Shown in pieces: positions 6,778-10,743 of a stretch of DNA of 10,743 nucleotides. This stretch comes from JASLCR01 sp036405515 (GTDB taxonomy: Bacteria > Patescibacteriota > Saccharimonadia > Saccharimonadales > Saccharimonadaceae). Every line of letters begins with the position of its first letter. Within the stretch, counting starts at the first letter, position 1. Where the stretch lies: the NCBI GenBank assembly GCA_036405515.1, contig DASWXM010000014.1, forward strand, positions 1-10,743, read 5' to 3'. The notes below the pieces were generated by a model. The model was not told the DNA's origin, ran no database searches, and was given only the letters and a program-made list of their open reading frames with translations. The position numbers were made by a program, and so were the translations under genes.

Positions 6778-7308
6778 TTAGCGAACTTTCCCAAGGTAAT
6801 ACTCCAGCTCTTCGATGCTTCCCCGAATATCATCCATCGCTCGGTGCGCTTCTGGTTTGGCAAATCTCTTCTTATATTTACCATCAAATACTACCTTCCA
6901 GGCGCTTACATCAAGCATACGGTAGTGCAGCTGGGCATTGAGCCGAGGCCATTCGTTTTCAATAAACTTACGGTCCTGATGAATCGAATTACCCGCAAGT
7001 AGCACCGGCTTTTCAGTGTCAAAGTGCTCATCAATAAAATCGAGCAGCTCATTTTCCACCGTCCGACCATTCTTACCATCTACGTTCTGCATCATGAGTG
7101 CATCACGAACTTCAGAGAATTTCTCCCAAAACTCACCAACCATACGAGTCTTCATCAGGTTTGGACCAACCTTCTTGACCGCCTCGTACGTCGCGATCTC
7201 TTTGAAATTCCAATCCGTCGCAATTGCTGCTACCTCTAAGATCCGATCCTCCAAAGGATCAAGTCCGGTCATCTCAAGATCTATCCAGAGGAGTTTTGCT
7301 TTCGTCAT
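6778..7308 (-). CDS. orn: Oligoribonuclease (DEDDh 3'-5' exoribonuclease)
   Basis: Orn degrades 2-5 nucleotide RNA fragments to mononucleotides in the cytoplasm, the last step of mRNA turnover; in some bacteria it also cleaves pGpG from cyclic-di-GMP. The 176 residues have the normal family length and all five DEDDh residues: Asp10 and Glu12 in WIDLEMTGLDP, Asp112 in GNSIHQDRKFI, and His155 and Asp160 in AHRAMDDI. The ATG at 7306-7308 follows a TATAAT box by 8 bases. That box overlaps the stop codon of the preceding gene, so orn can be transcribed on its own. The next gene begins one base after its stop codon. Confidence 0.96.
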   Translation of the reverse strand: MTKAKLLWIDLEMTGLDPLEDRILEVAAIATDWNFKEIATYEAVKKVGPNLMKTRMVGEFWEKFSEVRDALMMQNVDGKNGRTVENELLDFIDEHFDTEKPVLLAGNSIHQDRKFIENEWPRLNAQLHYRMLDVSAWKVVFDGKYKKRFAKPEAHRAMDDIRGSIEELEYYLGKVR

Positions 7309-7316
7309 TAAATATA

Positions 7317-7322
7317 ATTATA
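7317..7322 (-). promoter_or_regulatory. -10 box of orn overlapping the upstream gene's stop codon
   Basis: TATAAT on the minus strand contains the TAA stop of the 381-residue gene (codons GTA-TAA followed by T) and ends 8 bases before the orn ATG. A transcript would start at or within two bases of the AUG. No clear -35 hexamer is seen at 16-18 bases. Confidence 0.6.
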
Positions 7323-8463
7323 CCGTAGCCTGCTGCTCTTTTTCGCGAATAATCGCCATGAGATAGTGGCTTGCACCATTAAGCAAATTCCGCTCCTCTG
7401 GAGACACGCGGTGACCACTAGCCTCTTTCACAATTGCACGCACCAATCCATCACGGCGATTGCCACCAAAATGCTGTATATATTCTCCCGAGAAATCGTC
7501 ATCCGTATCGCTAGCGTTTACCGCATCGATCGCGCCCCATGCCACGTAGCGTGGCTGTTCATCAAATTCTTCATACACATCCACAACATCATGCTCATGA
7601 GCTATCAACCTTGGATTATCTGCCACACGAGTCACGACCGTCTCTCCATCTTTGTAGTCAAGATTAACAACCTGCTGATGAATAGCAATAACCGTTGCCG
7701 GATCATAAGACTGACTCTTTCTCTTTCCATTACGCATCCTGTAGTCAGTATTTGTAATTTGAATAGTTGTCTTACGCTTATCACTTACAAGATAAGCATC
7801 GTGATTATTCTCACGTGTCTCGCTCGCATCTTCACGAAACAATGTCGGGAATGGGAAAAAATCTGGGCTCTTAGTGCGTAAAAGCAATGCCAGTATCTCA
7901 ACTTCCGTACGCCTAAGCGCAACCTGCATCGCAACATTCTCGTACAGTGATGAAAAATCTTCCAAAATTGCCGCCAGCTTCTGATACGTGTCATGGATAA
8001 TCTCTGTCGGCATATCAGACTCAAGACCATGCTCGGCCCTATACCAAAATGCGGGTAAGTACGCGTGAACCATACGAGCATCGATATGATACAGATAACG
8101 ACCATTATCCCCTTTTTCCAGCTCTGGATCATTAATCATTGCTTGCAGATCGCGTTCCATTACCTCAAATCTAAGACGCAGGTTTTCGCATGATCCAGCC
8201 TTGAAAGGATCAGCCATCGTTTCATCAAGATGATGACATACCGATATATATGGCTGCTTGTAAGCATCATTCATATGAGGTTCATGCGCCGCTATCCTAC
8301 GCAAGCATAGTTGTTCAGAAAATGGCATTGCGCTATCTCTGTAGTCTGGTGCCTCGCCACAACGTGTTATAGGCTGGCCGTCTGCGCTACGGCAGCCAAG
8401 TGTAGCGGTACCATCACTATGGACTTCTATTTTTTCACATTGTCCACCAATTCGTTTTTGCAT
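7318..8463 (-). CDS. Hypothetical protein, 381 aa, Cys-containing N-terminus
   Basis: I do not recognise a family. The N-terminal third holds six cysteines (9, 24, 35, 53, 76, 92) without a clear CxxC pair, so metal binding is possible but unsupported. The middle (about 125-200) is helical. It is followed by a segment with EVEI (187-190), HDAYLV (221-226) and TTIQITNT (232-239), which loosely resembles the acidic-strand layout of PD-(D/E)XK nucleases, but the lysine is missing. The C-terminal part is acidic and ends in a helix. No signal peptide or membrane segment is seen. The ATG at 8461-8463 lies 6 bases after a CATAAT box. It sits between msrB (39-base gap) and orn (9-base gap), on the same strand as both. 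A real gene by length and coherence; function unknown. Confidence 0.75.
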   Translation of the reverse strand: MQKRIGGQCEKIEVHSDGTATLGCRSADGQPITRCGEAPDYRDSAMPFSEQLCLRRIAAHEPHMNDAYKQPYISVCHHLDETMADPFKAGSCENLRLRFEVMERDLQAMINDPELEKGDNGRYLYHIDARMVHAYLPAFWYRAEHGLESDMPTEIIHDTYQKLAAILEDFSSLYENVAMQVALRRTEVEILALLLRTKSPDFFPFPTLFREDASETRENNHDAYLVSDKRKTTIQITNTDYRMRNGKRKSQSYDPATVIAIHQQVVNLDYKDGETVVTRVADNPRLIAHEHDVVDVYEEFDEQPRYVAWGAIDAVNASDTDDDFSGEYIQHFGGNRRDGLVRAIVKEASGHRVSPEERNLLNGASHYLMAIIREKEQQATV

Positions 8464-8469
8464 ACCCAG

Positions 8470-8475
8470 ATTATG
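8470..8475 (-). promoter_or_regulatory. Candidate -10 box of the 381-aa hypothetical gene (predicted leaderless)
   Basis: CATAAT on the minus strand ends 6 bases before the ATG at 8461-8463. A TTGCGG hexamer (8494-8499) lies 18 bases upstream and is a fair -35. The position relative to the AUG matches the other promoters in the window. Confidence 0.45.
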
Positions 8476-8502
8476 GACCAGTAGCTAGCAACACCGCAAG
8501 CA

Positions 8503-8889
8503 CTAGCGCTTTTTTAATTTCAAGCTCACCGAATTAATACAATACCGCTGATCTGTCGGCACATCATACCCTTCACCCTCAAATACATGCCCTAAGTGCC
8601 CGCCACAGTTCGCACAGATAACTTCCATGCGACTCATGCCATGCGACTCATCCTGGTGAAATTTTACTGCCGACCTCTTCGCATCATAAAAACTTGGCCA
8701 GCCACAATGCGCATCAAACTTTTTCTCACTATCAAACAGCTCTGCGCCACAAGCTGCACAGGTATAGGTGCCTGGATCGAAAACACTATCGTATTCACCC
8801 GTAAACGGTGCTTCCGTGCCTTTCTCGCGTAGTACCCGGTATTGCTCGGCACTTAATTCCTGCTTCCACTCTGCATCTGTTTTCTTCAT
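8503..8889 (-). CDS. msrB: Peptide-methionine (R)-S-oxide reductase MsrB
   Basis: MsrB reduces methionine-R-sulfoxide in oxidised proteins back to methionine, usually with thioredoxin as electron donor. The 128 residues cover the whole single-domain family. The zinc-binding pairs are CAAC (Cys44, Cys47) and CANC (Cys92, Cys95). The catalytic nucleophile is Cys117 in RYCINSVSL, and Cys62 in HCGWPSF fits the recycling cysteine seen in many homologues. There is no signal peptide, so it is cytoplasmic. The ATG abuts the TAA of the upstream dehydrogenase with no gap, and AAAGGA lies 8 bases upstream inside that gene, so translation is coupled. No msrA is fused or adjacent. Confidence 0.97.
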   Translation of the reverse strand: MKKTDAEWKQELSAEQYRVLREKGTEAPFTGEYDSVFDPGTYTCAACGAELFDSEKKFDAHCGWPSFYDAKRSAVKFHQDESHGMSRMEVICANCGGHLGHVFEGEGYDVPTDQRYCINSVSLKLKKR

Positions 8890-10083
8890 TTACCCAATCC
8901 TTTCGAGCGCAACGATAAATGCTGCCTCCTTCAGTGAACAGCCTTCATCTTCTGCGCGTTTCATTACCGTCTTCATCGCGGCAACTAAGATATCCTCCAT
9001 CTTTTCATTGACGACCACCTCGGTCCAATGTTCACCGCGCCTATTCTGCTCCCACTCCAGATGACTCACTACTACACCACCTGCGTTTGCGATCACGTCA
9101 GGGATAACATCCACTCCCCTATTTTCCAGCTTGGTGAGAGCCACGTCGTCAATAGGACCATTCGCGAGTTCAAGTATAATATCTGCTCTTATATCGGCTT
9201 GATTGGTATCCGAAATCACATCTTCAAGTGCTGCGAGGACTAATACGTCAGCATCCCAGCTCAAAATCTTATCCTTATCGCCCTCCTCGGCTCCCTCGTA
9301 GACAAGCTCATCGGCAAGCTGGCGGGAAAAATGCTTCTTTGTAAAATCAAGGCCGTTTTCGTTTGAGTACGTATGTCGCGAATTTGCTACGGCTACTATT
9401 TTTACTCCAAGCTCCGCTTCGGCAAGTTTGGCGAAATAAAATCCAACATTGCCCATTCCCTGCACCGCAACCCTTAGGCCGCGCGGATCAATATCATGTG
9501 CCCTTAGATATTCACGCAGCGCGATCATACCGCCACGACCCGTCGCCTTTACTCGTCCTTCCGAGCCACCATTTCCAAGACTTTTACCAGTAAAGGCGGC
9601 TCCTGATGTGTCACCGCAAACACGCTCAAACTCATCAACCATCCAATCGATTATTTTGGCATCAGTGTTCATGTCTGGTGCGGGCACGTCTTTATCGGGG
9701 CCAATGACGTGTTTCAACTCACGCGTATAGGCACGTGCAACTTTCTCAATATACGCATCATCGTAGCCACGCGGATCAAAAGCGACACCACCTTTCCCAC
9801 CCCCCATCGGGATGCCCACGGCGGCCGATTTAATACTCATCAAAGTCGCAAGAGCCTGGACTTCATTTTTTGTCACTCTCGGATGAAAGCGAATGCCGCC
9901 CTTAAACGGTCCGCGAGCATTTGAATGCTGTACACGATACGCTTGATGGACATCGCCATCTATAGTGATAGTAAAGTCATGCACCGCTTCGGGTGTCAGA
10001 AAAGCGTCTAGCTTACCGTCATTCCAGTCTAGTTTTTGTGCCGCCCGCCGGGTCATCGCTTGGGCGCTTTCGAGCATGTTCAT
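8890..10083 (-). CDS. gdhA: Glu/Leu/Phe/Val dehydrogenase, probably glutamate dehydrogenase
   Basis: The 397-residue enzyme should interconvert glutamate and 2-oxoglutarate plus ammonia using NAD(P). The substrate domain (about 1-170) has GPFKGGIRFHP (Lys61), MSIKSA (Lys85), GGGKGG (Lys97, the catalytic lysine position) and APDMNT (Asp137). The Rossmann domain (about 175-330) carries GMGNVG (209-214). NAGGVVVSHLEW (333-344) supplies the Ser340 equivalent of the substrate-contacting serine. After the second Rossmann strand the sequence reads ANSRHT rather than having a clear acidic residue, so cofactor choice is open. It is slightly shorter than the usual 410-450 residues. A Leu/Phe/Val specificity cannot be fully excluded, but the lysine set favours glutamate. 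A strong Shine-Dalgarno sequence precedes the ATG. It lies 29 bases after the FMN reductase and directly abuts msrB. Confidence 0.92.
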   Translation of the reverse strand: MNMLESAQAMTRRAAQKLDWNDGKLDAFLTPEAVHDFTITIDGDVHQAYRVQHSNARGPFKGGIRFHPRVTKNEVQALATLMSIKSAAVGIPMGGGKGGVAFDPRGYDDAYIEKVARAYTRELKHVIGPDKDVPAPDMNTDAKIIDWMVDEFERVCGDTSGAAFTGKSLGNGGSEGRVKATGRGGMIALREYLRAHDIDPRGLRVAVQGMGNVGFYFAKLAEAELGVKIVAVANSRHTYSNENGLDFTKKHFSRQLADELVYEGAEEGDKDKILSWDADVLVLAALEDVISDTNQADIRADIILELANGPIDDVALTKLENRGVDVIPDVIANAGGVVVSHLEWEQNRRGEHWTEVVVNEKMEDILVAAMKTVMKRAEDEGCSLKEAAFIVALERIG

Positions 10084-10091
10084 ATGAGAAG

Positions 10092-10099
10092 TCCTCCTT
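10092..10099 (-). promoter_or_regulatory. Strong Shine-Dalgarno sequence of the glutamate dehydrogenase gene
   Basis: AAGGAGGA on the minus strand sits upstream of the ATG at 10081-10083, with GGAGG ending 9 bases before it. It is the strongest ribosome binding site in the window and contrasts with the apparently leaderless genes. A second in-frame ATG lies 6 bases downstream of the first. Confidence 0.8.
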
Positions 10100-10112
10100 C
10101 CCTACTGTACTC

Positions 10113-10691
10113 CTATTTTTCGCGTGCGGTTTTCAATGCATCTGCAAACCAGACGATTGTTTCAATCAACTTCTTCAGCTTTGCTTCGTTGTGCTCAAAA
10201 TCCTCGGCAAGTAGTCCGTCCTCGCTGATAATATTGACTACTTTGTCAGTGACTGTCAGACCACCTGGTGTCGGTACGGCACCGAGATTACTATTGACAA
10301 CTGTCTTGAGGTGCGCGATTGCCCGGGCACCGCCTACAACACCATGTCCGGCAATCGCTACCGGCTTTTTCGTGAGCTGATAATCAAGGAGGTCAATCGC
10401 GTTAAGGAGTGCACTTGATGTACTGTGATTGTATTCTGGTGTGACGAATATGAATCCGTCTGCCTGTCCCATCACTTCAAGATAGCGTTTCGTACCATCA
10501 GCCAACTCAGGACGTTGGTTCGCCATTGGAGGCATAGGCTCGTCAAACATTGGCAGATCATAGTCTTTTAGGTCAATTATTTCCCATTCATGCTCACCAG
10601 CCATGTCTTTGGCTATGTTTTGCACCCATCTTGCCATACGGTCACTCACACGATTCTGACGCACACTGCCGATAACGATTGCAATTTTCAT
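10113..10691 (-). CDS. NADPH-dependent FMN reductase-like flavoprotein
   Basis: The 192 residues form one flavodoxin-like domain of the NADPH-dependent FMN reductase family, which includes quinone, azo and chromate reductases. The FMN phosphate loop is GSVRQNRVSDRMA (8-20). The isoalloxazine contact motif is TPEYNHSTSSALLNAID (84-100), and a glycine-rich GHGVVGGARA (115-124) follows. The strand-loop LPMFDEPMPP (46-55) is typical. The true substrate cannot be told from sequence. The ATG at 10689-10691 has AAAAGGAG five bases upstream. Promoter and leader are visible to the right, so this is probably the first gene of the FMN reductase, dehydrogenase and msrB operon. All three products deal with reduced cofactors or oxidised protein. 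Confidence 0.93.
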   Translation of the reverse strand: MKIAIVIGSVRQNRVSDRMARWVQNIAKDMAGEHEWEIIDLKDYDLPMFDEPMPPMANQRPELADGTKRYLEVMGQADGFIFVTPEYNHSTSSALLNAIDLLDYQLTKKPVAIAGHGVVGGARAIAHLKTVVNSNLGAVPTPGGLTVTDKVVNIISEDGLLAEDFEHNEAKLKKLIETIVWFADALKTAREK

Positions 10692-10711
10692 GTTTGCTCC
10701 TTTTGATATAT

Positions 10712-10730
10712 TACTATACTTTATATAGTA
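10712..10730. promoter_or_regulatory. Inverted repeat at the transcription start of the FMN reductase operon, possible operator
   Basis: TACTATA, five bases, then TATAGTA form a perfect 7-bp dyad immediately downstream of, and touching, the -10 box. Its position over the expected start site fits a repressor operator. The region is very AT-rich, so chance is a real alternative. Confidence 0.4.
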
Positions 10731-10735
10731 TTATA
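10730..10735 (-). promoter_or_regulatory. -10 box of the FMN reductase operon
   Basis: TATAAT on the minus strand lies 38 bases before the ATG, leaving a leader of about 31 bases that contains a dyad and a Shine-Dalgarno sequence. The -35 region would fall outside the window. Confidence 0.6.
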
Positions 10736-10743
10736 CCGCACTC

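Noticed and set aside
6777..6887. N-terminal extension of the small P-loop kinase into orn.
   Set aside because: It is out-of-frame orn coding sequence. Walker A sits at residue 9 from the ATG at 6776, as usual for such kinases.
8483..8515. GCTAG/CTAGC hairpin followed by a T run on the plus strand after msrB, as a terminator.
   Set aside because: The stem is only 5 bp with a 14-base loop, and the T run lies on the strand opposite to the genes here, so it would not end the msrB transcript.

Overview
The window looks like a chromosomal segment from a Candidate Phyla Radiation bacterium, most likely Saccharibacteria (TM7) or a close relative. This is inferred from gene content and style: small, tightly packed genes, many overlapping or abutting; orphan proteins with no recognisable family; a DnaG primase whose zinc-ribbon ligands are replaced; and -10 boxes sitting almost directly on start codons. 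UGA acts as a stop (it ends the first gene) and Trp is read from UGG, which argues against the UGA-recoding Gracilibacteria/Absconditabacteria. No rRNA, tRNA, CRISPR, insertion sequence or phage gene is visible, and no gene-free stretch exceeds about 120 bases.

Layout, left to right. A 5'-truncated, membrane-anchored endonuclease/exonuclease/phosphatase-fold protein (+) runs tail-to-tail into an orphan helical protein (-, 898-1677). That orphan diverges from a UPF0200/dephospho-CoA-kinase-like P-loop kinase (+, 1742-2311) across a small palindromic promoter. A shared hairpin terminator (2371-2406) separates the kinase from the convergent dnaG-rpoD operon (-, 5254 to 2428), in which rpoD overlaps the end of dnaG by 8 bases. 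Divergent from dnaG is a Pro/Gln-rich single-pass membrane protein (+, 5337-5993), which meets a minus-strand cluster with overlapping stop codons.

The rest is minus-strand, read right to left. An NADPH-dependent FMN reductase-like flavoprotein (10691-10113), a Glu/Leu/Phe/Val dehydrogenase (10083-8890) and methionine-R-sulfoxide reductase MsrB (8889-8503) form an apparent redox/nitrogen operon. An orphan 381-residue protein follows (8463-7318), then oligoribonuclease Orn (7308-6778), a small P-loop kinase (6776-6324) and a YjbR/MmcQ protein (6334-5990). Orn, the kinase and YjbR are packed by overlap or a 1-base gap.

Two signals stand out. First, all four zinc ligands of the DnaG N-terminal ribbon are substituted (Ser35, Thr38, Asp56, Ser59) although the surrounding fold motifs are intact. 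Second, five promoters have a -10 box 6-8 bases before the AUG, predicting leaderless mRNAs, whereas rpoD, gdhA, msrB and the FMN reductase carry recognisable Shine-Dalgarno sequences. The rest is mostly housekeeping; I see no defence or mobile system.
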